Shown here one piece after another: positions 1-10,301 of a stretch of 48,609 nucleotides of DNA; position 1 is the stretch's first letter; the number at the start of each line of letters is the position of its first letter. The position numbers were made by a program, and so were the translations under genes. The stretch comes from Bacteroidales bacterium (GTDB lineage Bacteria; Bacteroidota; Bacteroidia; Bacteroidales; VadinHA17), in contig JAAZAP010000244.1 in the NCBI GenBank assembly GCA_012514255.1, forward strand, positions 1 through 48,609, given 5' to 3'. Below the pieces are notes generated by a model that made no database searches, had not been told where the DNA came from, and was given only the letters and a program-made list of their open reading frames with translations.

Positions 1-1
1 C

Positions 2-1120
2 GGCCAGGTTGTTGTTGCCGGCGAGGTCAAAACAAGAACCTATGTTGACGTTCAGACAATAATTCGCGAGGTCATCAACCGCATCGGCTACACAAAAGCC
101 GAATACATGTTTGATGGCAACTCCTGTGGCATCTTCTCGGCAATACATGAACAATCGCCTGACATCACCATGGGCGTGGAACGCATGAAGAAGGAGGAAC
201 AGGGCGCGGGCGACCAGGGGATGATGTTCGGCTATGCCATCAATGAGACAAAAAACTACCTCCCCCTCTCACTCGATATTGCTCATGAGCTTGTCTACCA
301 GTTGGCCGAGATACGCCGCGAAGGAAAACAAATGAAATACCTGAGGCCCGACTCCAAGAGCCAGGTCACCATTGAATACAATGACAACGGCACACCAAAG
401 AGAGTACATACAATAGTCGTTTCCACCCAGCACGACGACTTTGACAGGGACGAAAAAAAGATGCTGGAGACCATTAAAAAAGATGTTATCAATATCCTCG
501 TTCCAAGGGTTAAGGCGCAGTTCGGCAAAGAGGTACAGAAGCTCTTTGATGGCAAGATCAAATACCATGTCAACCCCACCGGCAAGTTCGTGATCGGCGG
601 GCCTCACGGCGACAGCGGCCTGACAGGACGCAAGATCATCGTAGACACCTATGGCGGTCGCGGAGCCCATGGCGGTGGCGCCTTCTCGGGCAAGGACCCC
701 TCAAAGGTAGATCGTTCGGCAGCCTATGCAGCACGCCATATTGCCAAGAACATGGTTGCTGCCGGCGTGGCACACGAGATGCTGGTGCAGGTCTCATACG
801 CCATCGGCGTGGCCGAACCGGTGGGCATCTTCGTGAATACCTTCGGCACCTCGAAGGTGAAGCAGAGCGACAGTGAGATTGCCAGGATCATCGGGAAGAT
901 GTTTGATCTTCGCCCTGCGATGATAGAGAAGGAGTACAGCCTGCGCAAGCCCATCTACAGTGAGACTGCCGCCTACGGACACATGGGCCGCGAACCACGC
1001 ACCGTTGAGAAAACATTCAGATCATTCAACGGCATGCCTGACAAGAAAATGAAAGTCAGCCTCTTCAAGTGGGAGGAACTTAATAAGGTAAACGCCATTA
1101 AGAAGGCTTTTGGTCTTTAA
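2..1120 (+). CDS. metK: S-adenosylmethionine synthetase, 5'-truncated by window edge
   Basis: Makes S-adenosylmethionine from methionine and ATP in the cytosol. The frame is open from base 2, so the start lies upstream of the window; the ATG at 107 is internal and not the gene start. About 372 residues are visible. Family signatures are clear: the [12 protein letters not shown] stretch with IIVDTYGG (about nt 598-655) and [19 protein letters not shown] (about nt 670-727), which form the ATP/methionine/metal site in known MetK enzymes. The protein ends at TAA 1118-1120. It converges on metF-metH, so enzymes making methionine and using it are neighbours. The N-terminal HPDK-type region cannot be checked. 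Identification is secure. Confidence 0.97.
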   Translation, partial: GQVVVAGEVKTRTYVDVQTIIREVINRIGYTKAEYMFDGNSCGIFSAIHEQSPDITMGVERMKKEEQGAGDQGMMFGYAINETKNYLPLSLDIAHELVYQLAEIRREGKQMKYLRPDSKSQVTIEYNDNGTPKRVHTIVVSTQHDDFDRDEKKMLETIKKDVINILVPRVKAQFGKEVQKLFDGKIKYHVNPTGKFVIGGPHGDSGLTGRKIIVDTYGGRGAHGGGAFSGKDPSKVDRSAAYAARHIAKNMVAAGVAHEMLVQVSYAIGVAEPVGIFVNTFGTSKVKQSDSEIARIIGKMFDLRPAMIEKEYSLRKPIYSETAAYGHMGREPRTVEKTFRSFNGMPDKKMKVSLFKWEELNKVNAIKKAFGL

Positions 1121-1251
1121 AGACTTTCCCGGTAACAGGTGCCGGGTAGGCCGCCATTCGTATGGTACAGAACCGGGTGTAAACTCCCTGTTAAAGTCCT
1201 GCCTCTGGAATGAGTTTTTGATACAAAATGCAACACGCTTGCTGACAGCCT
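1121..1251. other. metK/metF convergent intergenic region
   Basis: 131 bp between the stop codons of metK (+) and metF (-). It holds one modest inverted repeat (CCCGG at 1128-1132 with CCGGG at 1142-1146) but no T-run that would make a convincing intrinsic terminator. I see no gene or riboswitch here. Confidence 0.4.
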
Positions 1252-2214
1252 CTAGAATGATGCTTTCACAATCCGTGCAATGTTATCCGATCTGCCAAGG
1301 GTATAGTAATGTATCCCCGGCACTTCGTTTTTAAGGAGATCGCGGCTCTGCGCTGCAGTCCATTCTATACCCACCTCCCTCGCATCCTCATCAGTGCGGC
1401 ATTTTGAGAGCTCATGCACCAGCTGCTCGGGCATGTCAATATGGAAAGTCTGGGGCAGCAGGTTCACATCGGTCATGGCAGAGACCGGCTTGATGCCGGG
1501 AATGAGAGGCACGGTGATACCCATAGCCCTTATTGCATCACGGAACGCGTAGAACTTCGCATTGTCAAAAAACATCTGGGTGACAATGTAGCTGGCCCCC
1601 GCATCCACCTTGCGCTTCAGGCTGGCCATATCACTGGTCATGTTCGGAGCCTCAAAATGTTTCTCCGGATAGGCGGCAACACCTATGCAAAAGGATGTAG
1701 CCGAACTGTTTTTCAGATCAGGATCAAGATAACGCCCCTGGTTCATGTCAGTTATCTGCTGCACCAGCTCGTTGGTGTTGCGGTGGCCCCCGGTATTGGG
1801 AATAAAGACACGGCTGCCGCGGGGCGGATCGCCGCGCAGAGCCAGCACATCATTGATACCCAGAAAATTCATCTCTATCAGGGCATTCTCCGTCTCTTCC
1901 CTTGTGAACCCGCCGCAGAGGATATGCGGTACCACGTTGACATTATACTTATACTTCACCGCAGCAGCCAGGGCGATGGTACCCGGACGCTTGCGCGTGA
2001 CACGCCTCTCCAGCAGCCCGTCAGGCCTCTCCATGAGCACCTCCTCATTGCGGTGCGAGGTGAAATTGATATAGGCTGGCTCATACTCCAGCAACGACTC
2101 AATAGTCCTGTATATGCGTTCTATGCTGTGCCCCTTCAGCGGCGGCAACAGCTCAAAGGTGAACAGCGGCTTTTCCGAGTTCCTGATAAGATCAATTACT
2201 GTCGTTTTCTCCAT
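1252..2214 (-). CDS. metF: 5,10-methylenetetrahydrofolate reductase
   Basis: Reduces 5,10-methylene-THF to 5-methyl-THF, the methyl donor for MetH. The 320-residue length fits the bacterial MTHFR family (about 290-320). The N-terminus carries the FTFELLPPLKG motif with the conserved Glu. Further family landmarks are ALRGDPP (about residue 127), the YPEKH motif (about 190) and the KRKVDAGASYIVTQMFFD segment (about 205-222), the typical TIM-barrel FAD/folate features. The start is ATG at 2212-2214, and the gene begins only 9 bp after the metH stop codon, so the two are almost certainly one transcript. The pairing supplies both the methyl donor and the acceptor step. No oddities seen. Confidence 0.96.
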   Translation of the reverse strand: MEKTTVIDLIRNSEKPLFTFELLPPLKGHSIERIYRTIESLLEYEPAYINFTSHRNEEVLMERPDGLLERRVTRKRPGTIALAAAVKYKYNVNVVPHILCGGFTREETENALIEMNFLGINDVLALRGDPPRGSRVFIPNTGGHRNTNELVQQITDMNQGRYLDPDLKNSSATSFCIGVAAYPEKHFEAPNMTSDMASLKRKVDAGASYIVTQMFFDNAKFYAFRDAIRAMGITVPLIPGIKPVSAMTDVNLLPQTFHIDMPEQLVHELSKCRTDEDAREVGIEWTAAQSRDLLKNEVPGIHYYTLGRSDNIARIVKASF

Positions 2215-2223
2215 TATACAAAT

Positions 2224-5200
2224 CTAAAGATTCGGGGCCAGCCATCTGGCGGCTTCCTCAGCAGTGATGCCGCACCTGGAGGCATAGTCCTCAAGCTGAT
2301 CCCTCCCTATTGTTCCTACATTGAAATATGATGATCCGGGCGATGCAAATATATAACCGCAAACCGAGGAAACAGGCACCATCACATAACCTTCCGTCAG
2401 CGTAACGCCAATCGTCTCCGGCACCCTGAGGATGTCAAAGATCACCTGCTTGCCTGTATGGTCAGGACAGGCCGGATAACCAGGTGCCGGCCTGATGCCC
2501 TGGTACTTCACTTTGAACATCTCCATTGCCGTGAGCTTCTCATCAGCAGCATAGCCCCAGTGCCTGACCCTTATCTCGCGGTGAAGCCATTCGGCTGCCG
2601 CCTCGGCGAAGCGGTCGGCAAGTATCCTTACCATGATCGTACTATAGTCATCTCCCGCGATGTCTGCCGGTAACGGGTCAACTGTCTTCACTGACACCAC
2701 GAAGAGGCCTGCGTGATCATCCTTCTCTGCCACGAAATCGGCCAGGCAGAGGTTGTACTGCCCGGGCTCCTTCTCTTCCTGGTTGCGCAGGAAGCGAAGC
2801 CTGGCTTCGCCGGCGGCGGTTCCTGTGACAGCGTTCATGCCAGAACCAGGGATTGTCTGTTGGGCCATGTTGCCGGGGATTGTCTGTTGGGCCATGTTGC
2901 CGGGGATTGTCTCTACGGGCATGCCTCCGGGAATGGCTGACCCGCCTGATTCTGACCTGCCCATGCCGCCACCCGTAATCAGCCTCACATCATCCCCGTG
3001 GCGCTCTGCCGGGAAGATCCCCGAGAGAGCCTCGGCCACCATCAGGCCGTCAGCAATTATGAGCTCAATCATCTCCAGAGCATCATCATACAGCTTCTTC
3101 GCCTCTGCGCCCTTGACGGGATCATTGAAGATATCCGGATACTTGCCGTTGATCTTCCACGCGAAGAAGAAAAAGGTCCAGTCTATATATTCAGCCAGAG
3201 TCCGCAGGCTTACCGGCCCGGAGTTGAGCACTCCCGGCATGGCAGGTGCAGGCATAGGCTGCCCGGTCTTCAGGCCGTTGGCCCTTGCGGCCGCCAGCGT
3301 AATCAGCCTCTTCTGCCTGCGCGAAGTCTCATGATCACCCCGCAGCTTCTCATACTTCTCCCTGATGCTGCCGGCCAGTGCGCCGTCAGCCGCTGTCAGT
3401 CCTGACATCACAGGCACAGCCCGCGATGCATCCTTCACATAAATAGTATTATATGAATAGACCGGTGCTATCCTGACCGCCGTGTGTATCTCAGAGGTGG
3501 TTGCTCCGCCGATCAGAAGGGGTATCTTCATGCCCCTCTCCTCCATCAGTGACGCTATATGCACCATCTCCTCGAGCGACGGGGTTATCAGTCCCGACAG
3601 CCCGATGAAGTCAACCTTCTCCTTTACCGCAGTGTCAAGTATCTTTTCTGCAGGCACCATCACACCCAGGTCAATCACTTCATAATTATTGCATGAGAGG
3701 ATGACGCCCACAATGTTCTTTCCTATATCATGCACGTCCCCCTTGACGGTGGCCAGCAACACCTTTCCGGCGGATGAGGCTTCGCCGCCCTGCATCTCCG
3801 CCTCTATGTACGGTGTCAGTTGTGCCACCGCCCTCTTCATCACCCTGGCGCTCTTGACCACCTGGGGCAGGAACATGCGTCCCGACCCGAACAGGTCGCC
3901 CACTTCGTTCATGCCATCCATCAGCGGACCTTCAATAATCCCCAGGGCCCTCTCATAGAGCGGCCGTGCCTCCTCAACATCATCTTCGATATATGTATCA
4001 ATGCCGTTAACCAGCGCATGTTTTATGCGGCTCACCACGTCGCCGTCACGCCACTCGAGATGTTTTGTTCCCTCTTCCAGCTTCGCGCCTTTCATCGTTG
4101 AAGCATACTGTAGCAGCCTGTCAGTGGCATCTTTCCTGCGGTTAAGGACCACATCCTCCGTCAGTTGCAGCAGCTCCGGCTCAATGGATGTATATACCCG
4201 GAGCAACCCAGGGTTGACTATACCCATATCCATGCCGGCTTTGATGGCATGATAGAGGAAGACGGCGTGCATCGCTTCCCTTACCGGGTCATTCCCGCGG
4301 AAAGAGAACGACAGGTTGCTAACCCCTCCGCTCACCCTTGCATAGGGCAGGCTGGTCTTTATATATTCAGTGCATTTAATATAGTCTACTGCGTAGTTGT
4401 TGTGCTCCTCTATCCCTGTGGCTATGGCAAGGATATTCGGGTCAATGAAGATATCTTCCGGAGGGAAACCTGCCTTCTCTGTCAGCAGGCGGTATGACCT
4501 TTCAGCTACTTTTCTTCTTCTTTCGATGGTTGCCGCCTGGCCCGCCTCATCAAAGAGCATCACCACGGCGGCGGCGCCATAACGGCGCACCAGCCGCGCC
4601 TTCTTCAGGAAATCCTCCTCTCCCTCTTTCAGGCTGATGGAGTTGACCACCGGCTTACCCTGTATGCACTGCAGCCCGGCCTCCAGCACCTCCCACTTTG
4701 ACGAGTCAACCATGATAGGCAGCTTCGCAATGTCAGGCTCGCTCATCAGGATATTGATGAACTTCTTCATTGCCGCGATGCCATCAATCATTGCATCATC
4801 CATGCATATGTCTATCACCTGTGCGCCGCCCTCCACCTGGTTGCGCGCCACATCAAGCGCCGCCGCGAAATTTCCTTCGCGTATCAGCCGGGCAAACTTC
4901 AGCGAGCCGGCAACGTTGGTACGCTCACCTATGTTGACAAAGTTGCTGTTGCGACGGATCACCAGCGGCTCGAGGCCTGCCAGGGCTGTGATGTGCTTCT
5001 TCTCCGGCACGATCCTAGGCTTCTGCCCTTCCGCCAGTGAGGCGATGACACTGATATGGTCAGGAGTGGTGCCGCAGCAGCCGCCAATGATGTTCACCCA
5101 GCCATTATGAATGAAGCTCTTTATGATGCTGCCCATGTATTCGGCCGATTGGTCGTATTCGGCGAACTCGTTAGGCAGCCCGGCATTGGGGTGCGCCGAG

Positions 5201-5994
5201 ACGAAGAAGGGCGCTTTTGCCGCCAGCTCCCCGATGAACGGCCTGAGCTGTTCAGCGCCGAGGGCGCAGTTCAATCCTATGCTCAACAGCGGATAGTGCG
5301 ACATGGTTATGAGGAAGGCCTCCAGCGTCTGCCCTGTCAGGGTACGGCCGCTGGCGTCGGTGATTGTGCCTGAGACCATCACGGGCAGGTCAACACCCTT
5401 CTCCTCCATGATCCCGCTGATGGCAAAGAGCGCCGCCTTGGCGTTTAGACCGTCAAAGACAGTCTCCACCAGAATGATATCAACGCCGCCATCAATCAGT
5501 CCGCGTACCTGTTCACCGTATGCCTCTGCAAGATCGGCAAATGTTACAGTGCGTGCTCCGGGATCATTCACGTCAGGTGACATTGAAGCAGTGCGGTTGG
5601 TGGGACCAACGGAGCCTGCCACCCAGGCCTCGCGGCCCGTTTCGTTGCAGTACTGCTCCGCCGCTTCCTGCGCCAGGCGGGCAGCAGCCACGTTCATATC
5701 ATACACAAGCAGCTCCATACCGTATTCGGCCATGGATATCCTGTTGGCATTGAAGGAGTTGGTGGTGATGATATCAGCGCCGGCCCTCAGGTATGCAAGG
5801 TGAATATCCCTGATGATCCCCGGCTGCGTGATCGAAAGAAGGTCGTTATTCCCCTTCAGCGACCGGGGATGGGCAGCATACTGTGTTCCGCGGTACTGCT
5901 CCTCGGTCAGCCGGTGGCGCTGTATCATGGTGCCCATGGCGCCGTCAAGGACAAGTATCCTCCCGGCAAGTGCCTCTCTGACGGATCTTTTCAA
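2224..5994 (-). CDS. metH: cobalamin-dependent methionine synthase with a repeat insertion
   Basis: Transfers a methyl group from 5-methyl-THF to homocysteine using cobalamin. At 1256 residues it has the full four-module layout. The homocysteine-binding barrel has zinc cysteines in GLNCALG (about residue 243) and GGCCGTTP (about 305). The pterin-binding barrel begins near [13 protein letters not shown] (about 350). The cap and B12 module have DVHDIGKN with the cobalt-ligand His (about 752). The AdoMet activation domain has [12 protein letters not shown] near the C-terminus. The start is TTG at 5992-5994: the next in-frame ATG lies inside the conserved LDGAMGTM motif, and an in-frame stop sits 12 bp upstream. 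The activation domain carries a Gly/Pro-rich insertion with four 9-residue repeats (nt 2827-2934). Confidence 0.97.
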   Translation of the reverse strand: MKRSVREALAGRILVLDGAMGTMIQRHRLTEEQYRGTQYAAHPRSLKGNNDLLSITQPGIIRDIHLAYLRAGADIITTNSFNANRISMAEYGMELLVYDMNVAAARLAQEAAEQYCNETGREAWVAGSVGPTNRTASMSPDVNDPGARTVTFADLAEAYGEQVRGLIDGGVDIILVETVFDGLNAKAALFAISGIMEEKGVDLPVMVSGTITDASGRTLTGQTLEAFLITMSHYPLLSIGLNCALGAEQLRPFIGELAAKAPFFVSAHPNAGLPNEFAEYDQSAEYMGSIIKSFIHNGWVNIIGGCCGTTPDHISVIASLAEGQKPRIVPEKKHITALAGLEPLVIRRNSNFVNIGERTNVAGSLKFARLIREGNFAAALDVARNQVEGGAQVIDICMDDAMIDGIAAMKKFINILMSEPDIAKLPIMVDSSKWEVLEAGLQCIQGKPVVNSISLKEGEEDFLKKARLVRRYGAAAVVMLFDEAGQAATIERRRKVAERSYRLLTEKAGFPPEDIFIDPNILAIATGIEEHNNYAVDYIKCTEYIKTSLPYARVSGGVSNLSFSFRGNDPVREAMHAVFLYHAIKAGMDMGIVNPGLLRVYTSIEPELLQLTEDVVLNRRKDATDRLLQYASTMKGAKLEEGTKHLEWRDGDVVSRIKHALVNGIDTYIEDDVEEARPLYERALGIIEGPLMDGMNEVGDLFGSGRMFLPQVVKSARVMKRAVAQLTPYIEAEMQGGEASSAGKVLLATVKGDVHDIGKNIVGVILSCNNYEVIDLGVMVPAEKILDTAVKEKVDFIGLSGLITPSLEEMVHIASLMEERGMKIPLLIGGATTSEIHTAVRIAPVYSYNTIYVKDASRAVPVMSGLTAADGALAGSIREKYEKLRGDHETSRRQKRLITLAAARANGLKTGQPMPAPAMPGVLNSGPVSLRTLAEYIDWTFFFFAWKINGKYPDIFNDPVKGAEAKKLYDDALEMIELIIADGLMVAEALSGIFPAERHGDDVRLITGGGMGRSESGGSAIPGGMPVETIPGNMAQQTIPGNMAQQTIPGSGMNAVTGTAAGEARLRFLRNQEEKEPGQYNLCLADFVAEKDDHAGLFVVSVKTVDPLPADIAGDDYSTIMVRILADRFAEAAAEWLHREIRVRHWGYAADEKLTAMEMFKVKYQGIRPAPGYPACPDHTGKQVIFDILRVPETIGVTLTEGYVMVPVSSVCGYIFASPGSSYFNVGTIGRDQLEDYASRCGITAEEAARWLAPNL
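2827..2934 (-). repeat. four 27-bp tandem repeats inside metH
   Basis: Units of 27 bp (9 codons) run head to tail: 2908-2934 (IPGGMPVET), 2881-2907 and 2854-2880 (both IPGNMAQQT, identical at DNA level except for the first base pair of the proline region), and 2827-2853 (IPGSGMNAV). They lie in a loop of the activation domain between VRLIT and [11 protein letters not shown]. In E. coli MetH, from memory, the equivalent loop is much shorter. The repeat stays in frame and the domain continues normally after it. Confidence 0.9.
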
Positions 5995-6015
5995 TGTCTG
6001 GCTGTTTTAGTTCAG

Positions 6016-6023
6016 CAAAACTA
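6016..6023 (-). promoter_or_regulatory. metH -7 promoter element (TAnnTTTG)
   Basis: TAGTTTTG on the minus strand is a perfect match to the Bacteroidetes primary-sigma -7 consensus TAnnTTTG and ends 21 bp before the metH TTG start. I see no good -33 element at the usual spacing. The position supports a transcript separate from the upstream regulator gene and supports the TTG start. Confidence 0.5.
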
Positions 6024-6069
6024 ACCTAAAGTGACGAGATATGAAAGAAAGTCGAAAAGCCGGAAGGTC

Positions 6070-9000
6070 TCATCTTTCGCCACCGTTTCCCCCGGCTTCC
6101 CCGGCAGCCCTGGTATGGCTCTTTATGAACTCAACAGGGGTCATGCCAAACTGTTTCTGGAAACATTTGGAGAAGTATGAGGGATTGCGGAAACCCACCA
6201 TATAACATACCTCGCTTACAAGAAAGCGGTTCTCCAACATCAGTGCCGCCGCTTTCTTGAGCCGGATTATCTGTATCAGCTCGTTGGGAGTCACATCAAC
6301 AAGGGTCTTGATCTTGGCGAAAAAGCCAGACCTGCTGATAAACATTTGCCTGACGATAAAATCAACAGAGAGATCAGTGTTGGAGATGTTCTCTTCAATT
6401 ATGCTGTTGACCTTCATCAGGAACTCCTCATTGGAGGAGTTTGGGGCAACACCGCTGAGAGGCACAAGTGGCATCCTGGAGAATTTCTCTATCATGGCCT
6501 TGCGCATATCCAGGAGGTTTTTAATGCAGGCACTCAGATACTTTACTGAGAAAGGCTTCTCGATGAAGATATCAACTCCGGCTTCCATTCCCTCTATCTT
6601 GGCCCTGGTATCTGTTTTTGCAGTCAGCATCACAAAGGGAATATGGCTTATATACAGATTGCCCCGGATGGCCTTACAGAGTTCTATTCCATCCATCACC
6701 GGCATCATCCAGTCACACACAAGTATTGATATATCATTGGTCTTCATTACCTCCAGGGCTTCGGCCCCATTCCTTGCGGTAAGTACATTATAATCGCCTG
6801 ACAGGGTATCGTACAGAAAGACCATCATCTCCATATTGTCTTCCACGATCAGAAGTGAACACCGTCCATCTGAACAGCTGTGTGCTGACTCATCGTGCAG
6901 TATATCTTCCAGGCTGTCTGGCCTGTCTCCCTCCTTTTTCTCCGGCTGGCTCAGCGGTAGTGTAACCGTGAACCTGCTGCCCTGACCCGGATCGGAGTCT
7001 ACTGTTACCGATCCGTTATGCAGGCTTACAAGACTTTTTACAATACTCAGCCCGATACCAGTGCCTGACTTGTTTTCTGATATACGATAGAAGGGTTTGA
7101 AGATGTTTTCTATCTCGCTTTCAGGTATACCGCACCCGTCATCACTGACAATCATGCGGAAATTTTGCCCGGCCTGATCAACAACACATTTAAGCTCAAT
7201 CCGGCTTTGGGCGTACTTGGCAGCATTGGTCAGCAGGTTGCTCATTATCTTGGTAATTGCCTCAAGATCAACCTCAGCCTCAAAATCCTCCATTTCTGCC
7301 ACACTGACCTCCACATTATGCTGGGCCATATATGGTACATAGGTTTCCACTATCGAATTAAGGAGGCCGGGTATATTGCGCCGGGTGAAATAAAGGCTGA
7401 TGTCAGAGTCCTGGTCCATTTTCCTGAAATCCAGCAGCTGGTTCACAAGGGAGAGGAGCCGACGGCTGTTACGGTCAATTGTATTCAGATCATCACGTAT
7501 CTTCGTCACCCGACTGTCTGGCTTCATGAGGATCCGTTCCACAGGTGCTGTGATAAGTGACAGCGGGGTGCGTATCTCGTGAGCAATAACGGTAAAGAAT
7601 CTGATTTTATCGTCATATATCTCCTTCTCCCTCTGTTGATTCGACAACTCCATCTTCTGCCGGTGCTTCCGTTCCGACCTGCGAATGAGATAAACAAACA
7701 GCAGTATAAGAAGCAGTACCACCAGTACAACATAGAGCAGGATGAAGAAAGGTGAAAGCATCAGCGGCGGGTAAACATAGATCTGAATGCTCTTGTGGTC
7801 ATCCCCCCACTTGCCGTTGCCATTTGATGAACGTACCTGGAATTCATAACTTCCCGGAGACAGGTTCGTATAGGTAGCTGTCCTGTCGTTGGAAACATAA
7901 TTCCATTCCTCATCATAACCTTCCAGCCTGTAGGAGTAACTGATCTTTTCCGGAGCATAGTAGGAGATGGCAGAGTATGAAATGATTATATTGTTCTGGT
8001 CAGGATTCAATTCTATTCTTTCCTGGAAATTGATATCCTTCTGCAGAATGGATTTTTCATCCACCGGCACCTTTTCATTGTTCACGAGCAATCCCGTAAG
8101 CACCACATCCGGAATATTCTTGTCAATAATGATCCTGTGCGGCATGAAGGAATTGAAACCGTTCACTGATCCGAAATAGATACGGCCATCACTTGCTTTA
8201 TATCCTGATGAGGCAATGAAATGATCACTTTGCAAACCATCTGACTGTCCATATGCCGTACATTCGCCAGTGACAGGATCAAAGCGGAGCAACCCGTTAG
8301 TGGTGGAGAGCCAAAGTATATGGTTATCACCCTCTACACAGCATATGTGATCATCCTCCTCGCGAACAGCCACATACTCAAAGATGTCATTTATGCGGTT
8401 ATACCGGTATAATCCCCTGGAAGTTCCTGCCCATAGTGTCTTATTCTCGTCCGTGAACAGAGAGTTGACGATTTCCTCCGGATTATACGCACCGGTTCTT
8501 CGGGGAAGGTACTCCTTCCATTCATCCTTTTCCGGATTGTATCTCTGAAGCCCTCTGCCCAGTGTTGCAAACCAGATAAAGCCCTCCTGGTCCTGGCAGA
8601 TATCAACCACCGTAACACCCGTCTCCCTGACCTCAGTAAAACGATCGTTGTCACGGTCATAGACATTAATCCCGCCCATTGTTCCAATCCACATGGTTGA
8701 ATCACGGTCTTTGAATATTGAGTACGCACTCATATTTTCAAGACCCCCGTAATTACTGCCCCGGTAGACCTTGAACCTGCCGGTACGTGTATTGTAAATA
8801 TTGATACCCCCGGTGTAGGTGCCTATCCATAGTTCATCACCGTCGAAACAGAGAGCATGAATATTGTGGAATGATATGCTGTTCTGCCCGGGAACAGGCA
8901 TATAATGCCTGTGACTGCCATCAGAAGGCCTGTATCTGATCAATCCTTTATCATCGGTTCCTATCCATATATCTCCATCCTTACCTTCGCTGATGCAGCT

Positions 9001-10128
9001 TACAATGTTTCCGGATTTTGATCCTGTGAACTGAGAACAGCTATTGCCATGGAACAGCCCGTCATACGGTGATATATAATTTATCCCTCCATAATAGGTC
9101 CCGATCCAGAAGCCCCCCTCCCTGTCCATTGTTATTGGATAGACAAACTTGTCACTGATTGATGCGGGATCACTGTAATCAGGAATATAATACTCGTATC
9201 TGCCTGACAGAATATCAAACAGGATCATTCCTTCATCAGTTCCCACAAACAGTTTACCCGGTCTGTATTCGGAGATTGAATGGATGTGCATGACAGGCTC
9301 ACCTGTGGGATTGAAACACGTCCTGACACTCCCCGAATGCTTGTCAAACTCCTGGACACCCATCAGCCAGGTACCCAGCCACAACCGCCTGCTGCTGTCC
9401 TCAAAGATGGTCATGATGTCATCATCGCCCAGGGGATTATCATACTTTATCCTGACATACTCAAACCTGCCAGTAGTTTTATTCAGGCGCGCCAGCCTCT
9501 TCCCCTTCTCCCTGACAGCAGCCCAGACAATATTATCCGAATCCACAAAAACCTTGTCAACAAAATCTGAGGTGCCTTCAAAAGAAAATCTTTTCATGGT
9601 GGCTGTTTTAACATCATATTTTAATACTCCGTCACCATAGGTTGAGAACCATTTGTTCCCATCCCTGTCTTCAGCCACCGTATTTATTGAGGAGGTTATG
9701 CGCGTTCCGTCTTCAACTATCAGGCTTATTGCGGTATATCTCTGCCTCTCAATACTATAACTAAATATGCCGGCATTGGCTGCAATCCACAGGTCATTGT
9801 TCTCATCAATGATCATATAGTTCACATCCGAGATTCTGAACTCGCTGCCGGCCGGCGTACGGAGCCGTTCAAACCGGTCACCGCAGTACCGGTATATCCC
9901 GTCCCTTGTCCCGGCCCATATACAACCGCTTTTATCCACACATATGCTTGCTATCGAATTTGATCCCAGTCCATCTGCAGAGGTGAAGTGCCTGAAACGT
10001 ATGGGCTCGGGTCTTTCTGCCGCCGTGCCTGGCAATTCAGATATAAGAAATGTGGCAGTGAGGATGATGAGGATCAATACCTTCGACTGCGACAGGCCTG
10101 TTGCCTGTCTCCCGGGGGAATCAGTCAT
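6070..10128 (-). CDS. hybrid two-component system sensor/regulator (HTCS)
   Basis: A one-protein sensor and transcription factor that detects a glycan fragment in the periplasm and controls the neighbouring SusCD locus. Order: signal/membrane segment (KVLILIILTATFLISELP), long two-component-regulator beta-propeller with repeated W.GT..G motifs, Y_Y_Y domain (SYRLEGYDEEW), transmembrane segment (FFILLYVVLVVLLLILLFVY), His kinase H-box VIAHEIRTP (His codon at 7579-7581), HATPase (DDGCGIP, GTGIGLSIV), receiver with LVCDWMMP (Asp codon at 6712-6714), and C-terminal AraC-type helix-turn-helix (GFRNPSYFSKCFQKQFGMTP). I chose ATG 10128, which places a signal anchor near the N-terminus; an in-frame GTG at 10173 would add 15 residues. 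It follows susD by about 170 bp on the same strand. Confidence 0.95.
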   Translation of the reverse strand: MTDSPGRQATGLSQSKVLILIILTATFLISELPGTAAERPEPIRFRHFTSADGLGSNSIASICVDKSGCIWAGTRDGIYRYCGDRFERLRTPAGSEFRISDVNYMIIDENNDLWIAANAGIFSYSIERQRYTAISLIVEDGTRITSSINTVAEDRDGNKWFSTYGDGVLKYDVKTATMKRFSFEGTSDFVDKVFVDSDNIVWAAVREKGKRLARLNKTTGRFEYVRIKYDNPLGDDDIMTIFEDSSRRLWLGTWLMGVQEFDKHSGSVRTCFNPTGEPVMHIHSISEYRPGKLFVGTDEGMILFDILSGRYEYYIPDYSDPASISDKFVYPITMDREGGFWIGTYYGGINYISPYDGLFHGNSCSQFTGSKSGNIVSCISEGKDGDIWIGTDDKGLIRYRPSDGSHRHYMPVPGQNSISFHNIHALCFDGDELWIGTYTGGINIYNTRTGRFKVYRGSNYGGLENMSAYSIFKDRDSTMWIGTMGGINVYDRDNDRFTEVRETGVTVVDICQDQEGFIWFATLGRGLQRYNPEKDEWKEYLPRRTGAYNPEEIVNSLFTDENKTLWAGTSRGLYRYNRINDIFEYVAVREEDDHICCVEGDNHILWLSTTNGLLRFDPVTGECTAYGQSDGLQSDHFIASSGYKASDGRIYFGSVNGFNSFMPHRIIIDKNIPDVVLTGLLVNNEKVPVDEKSILQKDINFQERIELNPDQNNIIISYSAISYYAPEKISYSYRLEGYDEEWNYVSNDRTATYTNLSPGSYEFQVRSSNGNGKWGDDHKSIQIYVYPPLMLSPFFILLYVVLVVLLLILLFVYLIRRSERKHRQKMELSNQQREKEIYDDKIRFFTVIAHEIRTPLSLITAPVERILMKPDSRVTKIRDDLNTIDRNSRRLLSLVNQLLDFRKMDQDSDISLYFTRRNIPGLLNSIVETYVPYMAQHNVEVSVAEMEDFEAEVDLEAITKIMSNLLTNAAKYAQSRIELKCVVDQAGQNFRMIVSDDGCGIPESEIENIFKPFYRISENKSGTGIGLSIVKSLVSLHNGSVTVDSDPGQGSRFTVTLPLSQPEKKEGDRPDSLEDILHDESAHSCSDGRCSLLIVEDNMEMMVFLYDTLSGDYNVLTARNGAEALEVMKTNDISILVCDWMMPVMDGIELCKAIRGNLYISHIPFVMLTAKTDTRAKIEGMEAGVDIFIEKPFSVKYLSACIKNLLDMRKAMIEKFSRMPLVPLSGVAPNSSNEEFLMKVNSIIEENISNTDLSVDFIVRQMFISRSGFFAKIKTLVDVTPNELIQIIRLKKAAALMLENRFLVSEVCYMVGFRNPSYFSKCFQKQFGMTPVEFIKSHTRAAGEAGGNGGER

Positions 10129-10235
10129 CAGTTCATGGTTGTTAATATTCTTTTTCAGCAGCTCGTCCCGCACAACTAACTATTTCAAATAAAGGGGTAC
10201 AAGGTACAACTTCCTGAGCAACCCGGAAACAGCAG

Positions 10236-10260
10236 GAGGGTGCCCTTTTGAGACACCCTC
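10236..10260 (-). terminator. hairpin downstream of susD
   Basis: GAGGGTG (10236-10242) pairs with CACCCTC (10254-10260) around an 11-nt loop, about 40 bp after the susD stop codon in its transcription direction. There is no downstream T-run on the minus strand, so it may be an attenuator or an mRNA-stabilising 3' hairpin between susD and the regulator gene rather than a strong terminator. Confidence 0.5.
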
Positions 10261-10301
10261 TTACACGAATTCATTTCTTTATAATTACCGGGTTCCTGTT
10301 C

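Noticed and set aside
1414..2331. 305-residue open frame antisense to metF and metH
   Set aside because: Opposite-strand reading of two strongly supported genes; it has no recognisable domain and its composition follows the metF/metH codon structure.
5995..6069. Cobalamin or SAM riboswitch upstream of metH
   Set aside because: Only 75 bp separates the regulator stop and metH start, too short for a B12 riboswitch, and I see no conserved riboswitch boxes.
10174..10301. Possible gene on the plus strand around 10248-10511
   Set aside because: The open frame overlaps the end of susD antisense and shows no domain; the gap holds only a hairpin.
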